Source of the DNA: Nocardioides sp.
GTDB lineage: Bacteria > Actinomycetota > Actinomycetes > Propionibacteriales > Nocardioidaceae
Assembly (NCBI GenBank): GCA_003519585.1
Contig: DOWL01000001.1
Coordinates: forward strand, 1 to 6,095
Length of the DNA stretch: 6,095 bases
Reading direction: 5' to 3'
Below the pieces are notes generated by a model that was not told where the DNA came from, ran no database searches, and was given only the letters and a program-made list of their open reading frames with translations. A program made the translations under genes and the position numbers. This document shows, piece by piece, positions 1-5,835 of the stretch (within the stretch, counting starts at the first letter, position 1; the number at the start of each line of letters is the position of its first letter).

Positions 1-855
1 GTTGCCCTCCTGGATCAGGTCGAGGAAGAGCATGCCGCGGCCGGTGTAGCGCTTGGCCAGCGACACGACCAGGCGCAGGTTGGCCTCGAGCAGGTGATTC
101 TTGGCGCGGCGGCCGTCCTCGGCGATCCACTCGAGCTCCTCGAGCAGCGCCGGCTTGAGCTTGCCGCCCTTGGCGAGCTTCTCCTCCGAGAACAGACCGG
201 CCTCGATCCGCTTGGCCAGCTCGACCTCCATCTCGGCGTTGAGGAGCGGGACCTTGCCGATCTGCTTGAGGTAGTCCTTGACCGGGTCGGCGGTCGCTCC
301 CGCGACCATGACCTGCTGCTCGGGCTCACCGGTGTCGTCGGCGTCAGAGACGACGAACGACGCCTCCTTCTCGTCCTCCTCAATGGAGGGATCGGCCTTG
401 ACGTCCTTCTCGAACTGCTCATCGGGAAGGTCGGGGAGGAGCTTCTTGCCGTCCGGGCCGACCTCGGCCACGGCGTCCGTGGTCGACTCGGCCTCGTCGG
501 CGCTCGCCGACGCAGTTGCCTTCTTGGCCGGCGCGGCCTTCTTGGCCGCGGCGGTCTTGGTGGCGCCGTTAGAGGCGGGCGCCGCCTTCTTGGCCGGCGC
601 CTTGGCGGTGGTCGTCTTCTTGGTGGTCGTCGCTGCCGCCGCACGGGTGGAGGTCACATCGACGTGCACCGCGATGCCCATCGAGCTCAGGTGCTCGAGG
701 AGCCCCTTGAGGTGGCGGGGCTCGACCTGAGCCGCCTCGCTCGCCCGACGCACGTCCTCGGGGCTGAGGTTGCCCCCGGATCCCTTCTCGACCAGGGCGA
801 CAACGGCCGGGTGGGCGAGCACCTGCTCAGGAACCTTGCGCGCGTTCGAGGACAC
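1..855 (-). CDS. sigA: Primary RNA polymerase sigma factor (SigA/HrdB/RpoD type), N-terminal part, cut by window edge
   Basis: This is the housekeeping sigma-70 factor that directs RNA polymerase to most promoters. The visible 285 residues begin at a GTG (855-853) preceded by a GAGG-type ribosome site about 5 bases away; another in-frame GTG at 861 is too close to that site. Residues 1-65 form a region 1.1-like helical segment. Residues about 70-120 are a Lys/Ala/Thr/Pro-rich low-complexity linker, and about 120-185 are acidic. Region 1.2 follows at about 190-228 ([20 protein letters not shown]). Conserved region 2 starts at about 258 with [16 protein letters not shown] and [11 protein letters not shown], the last residues before the window edge. 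Regions 2.3-4.2 lie outside the window. The near-invariant region 2 motif makes the identification firm, and the frame is open without a break to base 1. The long disordered N-terminal extension is typical of actinobacterial SigA/HrdB. Confidence 0.96.
   Translation of the reverse strand, partial: MSSNARKVPEQVLAHPAVVALVEKGSGGNLSPEDVRRASEAAQVEPRHLKGLLEHLSSMGIAVHVDVTSTRAAAATTTKKTTTAKAPAKKAAPASNGATKTAAAKKAAPAKKATASASADEAESTTDAVAEVGPDGKKLLPDLPDEQFEKDVKADPSIEEDEKEASFVVSDADDTGEPEQQVMVAGATADPVKDYLKQIGKVPLLNAEMEVELAKRIEAGLFSEEKLAKGGKLKPALLEELEWIAEDGRRAKNHLLEANLRLVVSLAKRYTGRGMLFLDLIQEGN
519..630 (-). repeat. Low-complexity Lys/Ala repeat in the sigma factor linker
   Basis: This is internal to the sigma factor gene. 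The 16-base string CCTTCTTGGCCGGCGC occurs exactly at 519-534 and again at 585-600 on the plus strand, with related copies around it. In the protein it gives repeated PAKKAAPA and AAKKA units (residues about 84-113). It encodes a basic, probably disordered tether between region 1.1 and region 1.2. Such tracts vary in length between related actinobacteria. Confidence 0.8.
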
Positions 856-1027
856 ACACACCTCTTCACAATCGGTGGCCGGCTACGAGGCCGGGGATCT
901 GGCTTAGGGCGCGGCACGACCCGCTGTCGTCAAGAGCCGCGATGTTCATTCTGCCACGCTGGTCATAGGGTTCGCGCATCGACAGCACCCGCCGGTCGCC
1001 GTCGGGGTCGAGGTGCGGTCTTCGACC
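856..1027 (-). promoter_or_regulatory. sigA: Leader / probable promoter region upstream of sigA
   Basis: This 172-base gap lies between the stop of the DUF6941-like gene and the sigA start. It contains two short perfect hairpins. One is at 916-930 (ACGAC, 5-base loop, GTCGT). The other is at 879-894 (CCGGC, 6-base loop, GCCGG) and ends about 24 bases before the start codon. A TTGACG -35-like hexamer reads on the minus strand at 933-928, but no good -10 lies at the usual distance, and CAGAAT with an upstream TG (near 942-950) is the only -10-like string elsewhere. The promoter is therefore inferred from position and not clearly seen. Read-through from the upstream genes is also possible, since no strong terminator separates them. 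Confidence 0.35.
866..979 (-). other. Possible small open frame in the sigA leader
   Basis: After the TGA of the DUF6941-like gene the same frame stays open. It contains GTG CTG TCG ATG, with the ATG at 979, and runs 37 codons to a TGA (868-866) ending 10 bases before the sigA GTG. The encoded peptide starts MREPYDQRGRMNIAALDD, which looks less biased than a typical GC-rich shadow. No ribosome site is evident. It could be a chance open frame, which is common at this base composition, or a short leader peptide. I would not annotate it as a gene without conservation. Confidence 0.15.
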
Positions 1028-1477
1028 TCACGGATCGACGACGTACGTCGCGGGTCCGGCGGCCTCGGGTCGGGTGCTGAAGGTGAGGTGCCAGTCGCGC
1101 TGGGTCTCCCCGTCGATGTCGAGCACCCACTCGTAGCGCTGGCCCGGTTGGAGAGGCAGCGGACCGATCTGGAAGGCCAGCGGGAAGTCCACGTCGGCGC
1201 CGTGCGCGAGGCCCGCAGGTCGGCCGACCTCGGCCTCGCCCACGATCTCGACCGGCTGGGCTCCCTCGGGCCCCGGGACGGTGACCTGTTCGCCGTCCTG
1301 GCCGAGCAGCCGCAGCCGCAACTGCAGCGGTCGGTTGGTGCGGTCCCAGGGAACGTCGAGCTTGATGGCGATCGCCGAGGTGGCCCCCGGGCCGGTCACA
1401 CTCCAGCCGCCGCCGTTGATGTAGAGCTTGCCATCGGCCACCACCGCGTGGTCGGCGAGCAGCATGGTCGCTCGCAT
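1028..1477 (-). CDS. Conserved actinobacterial protein, DUF6941-like, function unknown
   Basis: This is a 149-residue soluble protein with no signal peptide or membrane segment. It opens MRATMLLADHAVVADGKLYI and then has a Gly-rich turn (NGGGWSVTGPG, about 21-31). Next comes an IAIKLDVPWDRTN segment (about 36-48), alternating beta-strand-like stretches, and LQPGQRYEWVLDIDGE (about 109-124) near the end. This pattern matches, from memory, the actinobacterial DUF6941 family, which has no established function; the match was not tested. It is a predicted beta-rich single domain. The ATG at 1477 is chosen because it begins the conserved MRAT segment. It lies one base after the TGA of the upstream HhH-GPD gene (TGA-G-ATG), which implies translational coupling. 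An AAGG ribosome site sits inside the upstream gene's end. Longer upstream starts would run into that gene. Confidence 0.85.
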   Translation of the reverse strand: MRATMLLADHAVVADGKLYINGGGWSVTGPGATSAIAIKLDVPWDRTNRPLQLRLRLLGQDGEQVTVPGPEGAQPVEIVGEAEVGRPAGLAHGADVDFPLAFQIGPLPLQPGQRYEWVLDIDGETQRDWHLTFSTRPEAAGPATYVVDP

Positions 1478-1478
1478 C

Positions 1479-2057
1479 TCAGCCGACCTTCGCCTTGGCC
1501 TCGGCCTTCTTGGCCTTCTTGAAGTCGCGCACCTTCTGCAGCGACGCCGGGTCGGTGACGTCGGCCACCGAGCGATAGCCCTCCTCGGCATAGGCGCCAA
1601 CGGCCTGTTGCCACCCGTCGGGCCGGACGTCGAGCTGCTTGGCCAACAGAGCCACGAAGATCTGAGCCTTCTGCTTGCCGAAGCCCGGCAGGGCCATCAC
1701 CCGCTGAAGGAGCTCCTGGCCGGTCGCCACATCGGTCCAGATGCCGGCCGCGTCGCCGGCGTACTCCGTCTCGACGAGCGCAGCGAGGGACTGCAGCCGC
1801 GCCGCCATCGATCGGCCGTAGCGGTGGATCGCGGGCGGCGTCGAGCAGAGGGTGGCGAACTCCTCCGGGTCGGCTGCGGCGATCGCCGCCGGGTCAAGCG
1901 TCCCGAACCGGGTAAGCACCTTGTGCGGCCCCCGGAACGCGTGCTCCATGGGGTACTGCTGGTCGAGCATCATCCCGACCAGCAGCGCGAAGGGGCTATC
2001 GGTGAGCACCTCGTCGGCGTCGGCATCGCCCGTGATGTGGATGGCCATGATGGTCAT
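1479..2057 (-). CDS. HhH-GPD family base-excision DNA repair-like protein (TIGR03252-like)
   Basis: This 192-residue protein is related to the DNA glycosylase superfamily that includes endonuclease III, AlkA and MutY. An early helix, FALLVGMMLDQQYPME (about 23-38), corresponds to the glycosylase segment before the helical core. The helix-hairpin-helix is at about 122-140 (ALPGFGKQKAQIFVALLAK). The sequence D147 in RPDGW is the best candidate for the GPD aspartate. Where endonuclease III has its catalytic Lys (LPGVGRKTA), this protein has Gln (LPGFGKQKA). Only one Cys (C71) is present, so there is no 4Fe-4S cluster. The C-terminus is a Lys-rich tail (about 175-191) that may bind DNA. Glycosylase activity is inferred from fold only and may be absent or monofunctional. 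The start is uncertain: ATG 2057 has a weak ribosome site, and an in-frame ATG at 2048 would remove three residues. The gene lies 45 bases after the stress protein gene and is probably in its operon. Confidence 0.88.
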   Translation of the reverse strand: MTIMAIHITGDADADEVLTDSPFALLVGMMLDQQYPMEHAFRGPHKVLTRFGTLDPAAIAAADPEEFATLCSTPPAIHRYGRSMAARLQSLAALVETEYAGDAAGIWTDVATGQELLQRVMALPGFGKQKAQIFVALLAKQLDVRPDGWQQAVGAYAEEGYRSVADVTDPASLQKVRDFKKAKKAEAKAKVG

Positions 2058-2102
2058 CTTGACCCATCGACGGTCACCGACTCATCGGCGCTCCCCTGCT
2101 CA

Positions 2103-2501
2103 CTACTCGGTCTTGACCGCCAGGACCGGGCAGCTCGAGTCGAGCAGGATCCGCTGAGCGTTGCTGCCCAGGATCAGCTTGCCGACCGGGGTACGCCGGC
2201 GCAGCCCGATCACCACGAGCTCGGCGGCGACTTCCTCGGCGATGGCGAGCAGGTCCTCGGCCGCCTCGAGGCCGGTCTCGGGGTGGCGGACGTCCACCAC
2301 CACGCCGGCCTCCTCAACGCGTGCGCGGACGTCTTCGAGTTCGGCTCGCAACCGCTCGTCGGCTTCGTCGTCACCGTGATGGGAGCGGAAGGAGTTGACC
2401 ACGACGAGATCGGCTTGTCGGAGCCGGGCCTCGGCGATCGAGGCCGCCAGGGCGGCCTCACCCTCCGGCTTGGGCACGTACCCGAGGACCACGGTCGGCA
2501 T
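2103..2501 (-). CDS. Universal stress protein (UspA family), single domain
   Basis: This is a cytoplasmic 132-residue protein of the usual single-domain Usp length with an alpha/beta nucleotide-binding-like fold. It begins MPTVVLGYVPKPEGEAAL, continues through a helix rich in Glu and Arg (about 44-65), the VVVDVRHPE strand (67-75) and ELVVIGL (94-100), and ends with the family signature TPVGKLILGSNAQRILLDSS and CPVLAV (to about 129). Compared with the ATP-binding motif G-x2-G-x9-G-S/T, the first Gly (99) and the final G112-S113 are present, but position 102 is Arg. The N-terminal Asp that contacts nucleotide in ATP-binding members is also missing, since the loop reads GYVPKPEG. ATP binding is therefore doubtful. 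The start is set by an excellent ribosome site, GAGGAGGAGGGG, 5-9 bases before the ATG. The frame is open further upstream but has no comparable start. Confidence 0.94.
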   Translation of the reverse strand: MPTVVLGYVPKPEGEAALAASIAEARLRQADLVVVNSFRSHHGDDEADERLRAELEDVRARVEEAGVVVDVRHPETGLEAAEDLLAIAEEVAAELVVIGLRRRTPVGKLILGSNAQRILLDSSCPVLAVKTE

Positions 2502-2506
2502 AGCTT

Positions 2507-2518
2507 CCCCTCCTCCTC
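2507..2518 (-). promoter_or_regulatory. Strong ribosome binding site of the universal stress protein gene
   Basis: On the minus strand the bases before the start read GAGGAGGAGGGGAAGCT and then ATG. This gives two overlapping anti-Shine-Dalgarno matches. It fixes the start at 2501 and is the strongest ribosome site in the window, suggesting efficient translation. Confidence 0.85.
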
Positions 2519-2616
2519 GGTGAGTGGGGTACCCACCGGATCCGTTCGGCACGCTATCGAACCCGAGGCCAGGAGGCCTGTGGACGGCGTGCGTGGACCC
2601 GACGCTGGGCGGGCAG
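2519..2616. promoter_or_regulatory. Divergent intergenic region between stress protein gene and plus-strand gene
   Basis: About 115 bases separate two divergently oriented starts, so promoters for both directions are expected here. The 8-base palindrome GGGTACCC (2527-2534) and a short inverted repeat AGGCC-AGGA-GGCCT (2567-2580) are visible. A GATAGC string on the minus strand is the only -10-like candidate, and no convincing -35 accompanies it. Promoter function is inferred from gene orientation only. Confidence 0.35.
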
Positions 2617-3111
2617 ATGGTCGACGTGGACACACCTGCCGCCGAAGGGCTGAGCGCGCCGCTCCCCCGTGATACCCACCTGCTGCTGCGCCGGGCGGTG
2701 CACGACCACGCCCGCGAGGCGCTCGGGCGTCGCGATCCGCCTCCGGTCCTCCACGTCGGCGTCCCCGGCGGCCGCACCGCCTCGCTCCCGCTCGACCCGG
2801 CCGAACCCGCCGACCTCGGACTGCGCACCGACGTGGTGGCCGCACTGCGAGTCCGCGCGGGGCCTGAGACCGGAGCCGACGCCAGCCACCTGGTGTGGCT
2901 GTCGCGCTCGGGCGAACTCGTCCTTCAAGACCTCGACGCGCTGTGGCTCTCGGCCGCCCGGGCGGCGTACATCGAGGCGGAGCGGGAGCTGATCTTCGTC
3001 GTGGTCAACCGGCACGGCTGGCGCGACCCGCGCAGCGGGCTGGGCCGGACCTGGGCGCGGGTACGGGCGAACAAACGCCGTCAACCCGCGAGCGGGAAGG
3101 ACACGGCCTAG
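2617..3111 (+). CDS. Hypothetical protein, actinobacterial type, function unknown
   Basis: I do not recognise this 164-residue protein. It is soluble, with no signal peptide or membrane helix, and is rich in Arg, Ala and Asp. A helical segment, HLLLRRAVHDHAREAL (21-36), is followed by a short strand, VLHVGVPGG (44-52). Next come LRTDVVAALRVRA (69-81) and a conserved-looking core (91-137) containing HLVWLSRSGELVLQDLD, an Ala/Glu-rich helix (AARAAYIEAERE), LIFVVVNRHGW and DPRSG. The C-terminus is basic (RTWARVRANKRR, 144-155). The alternation of charged helix and hydrophobic strands looks like a genuine folded protein and not an antisense shadow. ATG 2617 is preferred because the protein-like composition starts there. 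The ribosome site is poor (GGGCGGG), so GTG 2626, GTG 2593 or GTG 2524 remain possible. The gene is the only one on the plus strand, and its TAG lies inside a large inverted repeat. Confidence 0.72.
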   Translation: MVDVDTPAAEGLSAPLPRDTHLLLRRAVHDHAREALGRRDPPPVLHVGVPGGRTASLPLDPAEPADLGLRTDVVAALRVRAGPETGADASHLVWLSRSGELVLQDLDALWLSAARAAYIEAERELIFVVVNRHGWRDPRSGLGRTWARVRANKRRQPASGKDTA

Positions 3112-3175
3112 TGGTCATGTCCGTTGATTCGTCGGGGTGCGGGACACCCGACGAATCAACGGAGATGACCACTAG
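3108..3175. terminator. Long inverted repeat at convergent junction, probable bidirectional terminator
   Basis: The left arm 3108-3139 pairs with the right arm 3145-3175. This gives about 30 base pairs with one G-G mismatch (3119/3164), one bulged G (3137) and a 5-base loop (CGGGA, 3140-3144). Each arm begins CTAGTGGTCAT. The TAG in the left arm is the stop of the plus-strand gene, and the TAG in the right arm is the stop of the minus-strand ligase gene. Past each TAG there is also an in-frame TGA (3166-3168 for plus, 3117-3115 for minus), so both genes have a backup stop. There is no T-tract, as is common for actinobacterial terminators. Its placement exactly between converging genes supports termination in both directions. 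A small palindromic repeat element that inserted here is an alternative. Confidence 0.8.
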
Positions 3176-4644
3176 TCCCAGGTGTGGACCGGCTCGTTGG
3201 AGTGCATGAGCTCGCGGTACTCCAGCAGCGTGGCGCGCAGTGCGTCGAACCGCTCGAGGTCGGAGCGCTGGTGCATGCGCCGGACGAACCACTCCGCGCC
3301 GTTGGTGCCCAGCAGGCAGCGCTGCTCGATGATCCCGAGGAGTCGGTCGCTGGTCGAGTCGTCCACGCCCCACGCCGTCAGCCCCTCCCGGGCCATCGGC
3401 AGCAGCCTGCGCAGGGTCAGCTCGGTGGCCCGCACCTGGCCGATGCCTGGCCAGTAGACCTGAGCGTCGATGCCGTACTGGGCGGCTACGTGGAAGTTCT
3501 CCTCTGCGGCGCTGAACGACATCTGGGACCACAGCGGCCGTTCGCTCTCGGCGAGGGCGCGGACCAACCCGAAGTAGAACGCGGCGTTGGCCACCGTGTC
3601 GGCCACCGTGGGGCCGGCGGCCAAAACGCGGTTCTCCACGCGCAGGTGCGGAACGCCCCCGGCGATGTCGTAGACCGGCCGGTTCCAGCGGTAGATCGTC
3701 CCGTTGTGGAGCCGGAGTTCGGAGAGATTCGGCACGCCGCCGTCCTCGAGCACCGCCAGTGGATCCTCGTCGTCGGTGATCGGGAGGAGCGCCGGGAAGT
3801 AGCGGACGTTCTCCTCGAACAAGTCGAAGACCGAGGTGATCCAGCGCTCGCCGAACCACACCCGGGGGCGCACTCCCTGCGCCTTCAGCTCCTCGGCGCG
3901 AGTGTCGGTCGACTGCTCGAACAACGGGATCCGGGTCTCTCGCCACAGCTCCTTGCCGAGCAGGTAGGGAGAGTTGGCGCACAGCGCCAACTGGATCGCA
4001 CAGATCGCCTGGGAGGCGTTCCAGTAGTCGGCGAAGTCCTCGGGCGAGGTCTGGACGTGGAACTGCGTGCTCGTGCAGGCCGCCTCGGGGACGATCGAGT
4101 CGGTGGTCGTCTCGAGCCGCTCGACGTTGCCGACGCCGGCGATCCGGATCGAGATGTCCTCACCCCGGGCATTGAGGATCTGCTCGCCCAGGAGCTTGTA
4201 GCGGGGGTTGGGGCTGATGCTCGCGGCCGTCATGTGGTCGGGCCCGAGCGTCGGCAGGATGCCGATCATCACCATGTGGGCGCCGACCTCGGCGGACTTG
4301 GCCTCGGCGCCGTTGAGGTCACGACGCAGCAGTTCCTCGAACGTCTCCAGCCCGCCCTCGCGCAGCTTCACCGGCGGGACGTTGATCTCGATGTTGAACA
4401 GGCCGAGCTCGGTCTGGAAGGCCGGGTCGGCGATGACAGCGAGCGCCTCGGTGTTCTTCAGGGCCGGGTCTCCGGCGTCGTCGACCAGGTTGAGCTCGAC
4501 CTCGAGACCGGTCATCGGGTCGTCGGTGTCGAACCTCGCCTCCCGCAGCATCCGGGCGAACACGTCGAGGCAGCGCCGCACCTTCTCGCGGTACCGAGTG
4601 CGGTCTGCCCTCGAGAACTCCTGTGCCTCGACCTCTTCTCCCAT
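3172..4644 (-). CDS. Glutamate-cysteine ligase family protein (GCS2 fold), 490 residues
   Basis: This is an ATP-dependent carboxylate-amine ligase of the GCS2 superfamily, which joins the gamma-carboxyl of glutamate to an amine such as cysteine. The protein is cytoplasmic. After a charged helical N-terminus (about 1-40) come GLEVELNLVD (46-55), carrying the Glu residues expected to bind metal-ATP, and FNIEINVPP (83-91), the second acidic strand. TSTQFHVQ (191-198), CANSPYLLGKELWRETR (222-238), RVWFGERW (261-268), LHNGTIYRWNRPVYD (312-326) and LRVENRVLAAGPT (334-346) follow in the order expected of this family. Its length and N-terminus match a widespread actinobacterial subgroup whose true substrate is not settled. 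Actinobacteria usually make mycothiol and not glutathione, so glutathione synthesis should not be assumed. The ATG at 4644 follows the YbdK-type gene by 18 bases, with AGGG about 7 bases upstream. The gene ends in TAG inside the inverted repeat. Confidence 0.93.
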   Translation of the reverse strand: MGEEVEAQEFSRADRTRYREKVRRCLDVFARMLREARFDTDDPMTGLEVELNLVDDAGDPALKNTEALAVIADPAFQTELGLFNIEINVPPVKLREGGLETFEELLRRDLNGAEAKSAEVGAHMVMIGILPTLGPDHMTAASISPNPRYKLLGEQILNARGEDISIRIAGVGNVERLETTTDSIVPEAACTSTQFHVQTSPEDFADYWNASQAICAIQLALCANSPYLLGKELWRETRIPLFEQSTDTRAEELKAQGVRPRVWFGERWITSVFDLFEENVRYFPALLPITDDEDPLAVLEDGGVPNLSELRLHNGTIYRWNRPVYDIAGGVPHLRVENRVLAAGPTVADTVANAAFYFGLVRALAESERPLWSQMSFSAAEENFHVAAQYGIDAQVYWPGIGQVRATELTLRRLLPMAREGLTAWGVDDSTSDRLLGIIEQRCLLGTNGAEWFVRRMHQRSDLERFDALRATLLEYRELMHSNEPVHTWD

Positions 4645-4662
4645 GATCGGACCCTAATGTCC

Positions 4663-5796
4663 TCACGAGCCGCCTGGGGAGGCCCACGAGCCCGCAGTGC
4701 GGGCCACGAGGTCGTCCACGACGCCCTCGAGCGACCCTGTGCGTTCGTGCGCCGCCCGCTGACGCGTCGCGCCGGTCGCGGCGAGCACCCGCTCCATGCC
4801 CGCCCGCGCCCGATCGGCGTCGCCGGCGATCTCGAGCCGATCTGCGACCAGCTCGAGCAAAGCGGCCAGGACCTCCCGCACCGGTCGCAGCTCGCCACTC
4901 ATCGGGTCCAGGAGGCGATCACTGGTCCCGTAGCGGGATGCCCGCCAGCGGGCGGCCCGCAGCTCCTCCGCGCGCCACCGAGGCACCTGCTCCGGCCACC
5001 GGCCGACGGCCGCTGTCTCGACCAGCCCACGGACCAGCGCGGCGAGGAAACCGACGTCCTGGGCGTCGGTCGTCGCGTCGAGCACGCGCACCTCCACAGT
5101 GGGCTGCCCTTCGGACAGCCGGGCGTCGAAGTAGAGCATCCCGGAGTCGCGTGCGGCACCGCTGTCGATCATCCGAGCGCAGGCTCTGCGATAGCCGGCC
5201 ACCGACCCGAACGCCTCCGTCGGCCCTGCACTCGGCCAGTTCGACCACTGCTGCGTCCGCCAGGAGGCGTAGCCGGTGTCGCTGCCCTCCGAGTACGGCG
5301 AGTTGGTGCTCGCCGCCAGGAGGATCGGCAGCCACGGCGTGATCCGGTCGATGCAGCGAACCCCCTCCTCCTCCGACTCGATCCCCACGTGGACGTGCAT
5401 CCCGCACGTCGTCCCGCGTCGAGCCACCTGACCGAACGTCTCGGCCATGTCGCGGTAGCGGTCGTTGTCGCTCACGACCGGCTCCTCCAGTGCGAGCAGC
5501 ACCGACCCGGACACCACCACCGCGAGATCGTGGGCGGCGGCCGCCTCGCCCGCAGTACGACGCCCATCGAGGACCTGGCGGACCACGTTGTCGATGTCTC
5601 GACTCGGGTCGGACCGGATCTCGAGCTGGTGTCGGAAGAGTTCCTCGTCGAGCTCGTCGCTCGCCTGTCGTGGGGCGCTGCCACGGCTGCGCTCGGCGTT
5701 CTCCCTGATCAACACGTTGGCGCGCGCCGTCACCGAGCGCGTGGCCGGATCGACGACCAGCAGCTCCTCCTCGACACCCACGGTGCGGCTCTGCAC
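4663..5796 (-). CDS. Carboxylate-amine ligase, YbdK family (GCS2 superfamily)
   Basis: This 377-residue protein has the usual length for YbdK-type enzymes. These are related to glutamate-cysteine ligase, and the E. coli member has weak gamma-glutamylcysteine-forming activity. The order of motifs is diagnostic: RTVGVEEELLVVD (4-16) with the metal/ATP-binding Glu residues, ELFRHQLEIRS (52-62), TTCGMHVHVGIE (129-140), ANSPYSEGSDTGYASWR-type segment (about 164-180), QQWSNWPSAGP (182-192), LYFDARLSE (221-229) and TVEVRVLDA (233-241). No signal peptide or membrane helix is present. The start is the GTG at 5796, the first possible start after the previous gene's TGA, eight bases before the conserved RTVGVEEE codons. 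It has no clear ribosome site. The next gene begins 18 bases downstream of its TGA, so the two ligases are probably co-transcribed. The physiological substrate cannot be told from sequence. Confidence 0.94.
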   Translation of the reverse strand: MQSRTVGVEEELLVVDPATRSVTARANVLIRENAERSRGSAPRQASDELDEELFRHQLEIRSDPSRDIDNVVRQVLDGRRTAGEAAAAHDLAVVVSGSVLLALEEPVVSDNDRYRDMAETFGQVARRGTTCGMHVHVGIESEEEGVRCIDRITPWLPILLAASTNSPYSEGSDTGYASWRTQQWSNWPSAGPTEAFGSVAGYRRACARMIDSGAARDSGMLYFDARLSEGQPTVEVRVLDATTDAQDVGFLAALVRGLVETAAVGRWPEQVPRWRAEELRAARWRASRYGTSDRLLDPMSGELRPVREVLAALLELVADRLEIAGDADRARAGMERVLAATGATRQRAAHERTGSLEGVVDDLVARTAGSWASPGGS

Positions 5797-5835
5797 GGGA
5801 GCGCGGTACCCAGCGCCCGCGCGACGACCTCGCGC

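Noticed and set aside
94..1080. Long plus-strand open frame (328 codons) opposite sigA
   Set aside because: It lies antisense to a confidently identified sigma factor and has Leu/Gly/Arg-rich repetitive composition with no recognisable motif; it is a shadow of GC-rich coding.
2061..2096. Imperfect 18-base direct repeat (ACCCATCGACGG.. / ACTCATCGGCGC..) between the HhH-GPD and stress protein genes
   Set aside because: Only 13 of 18 positions match and there are just two copies; this is within chance for GC-rich DNA and no operator can be claimed.
1428..2672. Plus-strand open frame of 414 codons
   Set aside because: It runs antisense across the HhH-GPD and stress protein genes, both of which have family motifs and proper starts; the plus-strand translation shows no domain.
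2103..2828. Extended N-terminus for the universal stress protein (241 codons)
   Set aside because: The added residues are Arg/Ser/Gly-rich without family similarity and overlap the divergent gene, while a strong ribosome site marks the ATG at 2501.
3108..3175. CRISPR repeat or transposon end
   Set aside because: The palindrome is a single unit with no spacer array, no transposase gene and no target-site duplication beyond the CTAG that forms part of the arms.
3005..3982. Minus-strand open frame of 325 codons spanning the palindrome
   Set aside because: It overlaps the GCS2 ligase in another frame, crosses the inverted repeat into the convergent gene, and is dominated by Arg, Gly and Pro. 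The ligase frame contains all the conserved motifs.
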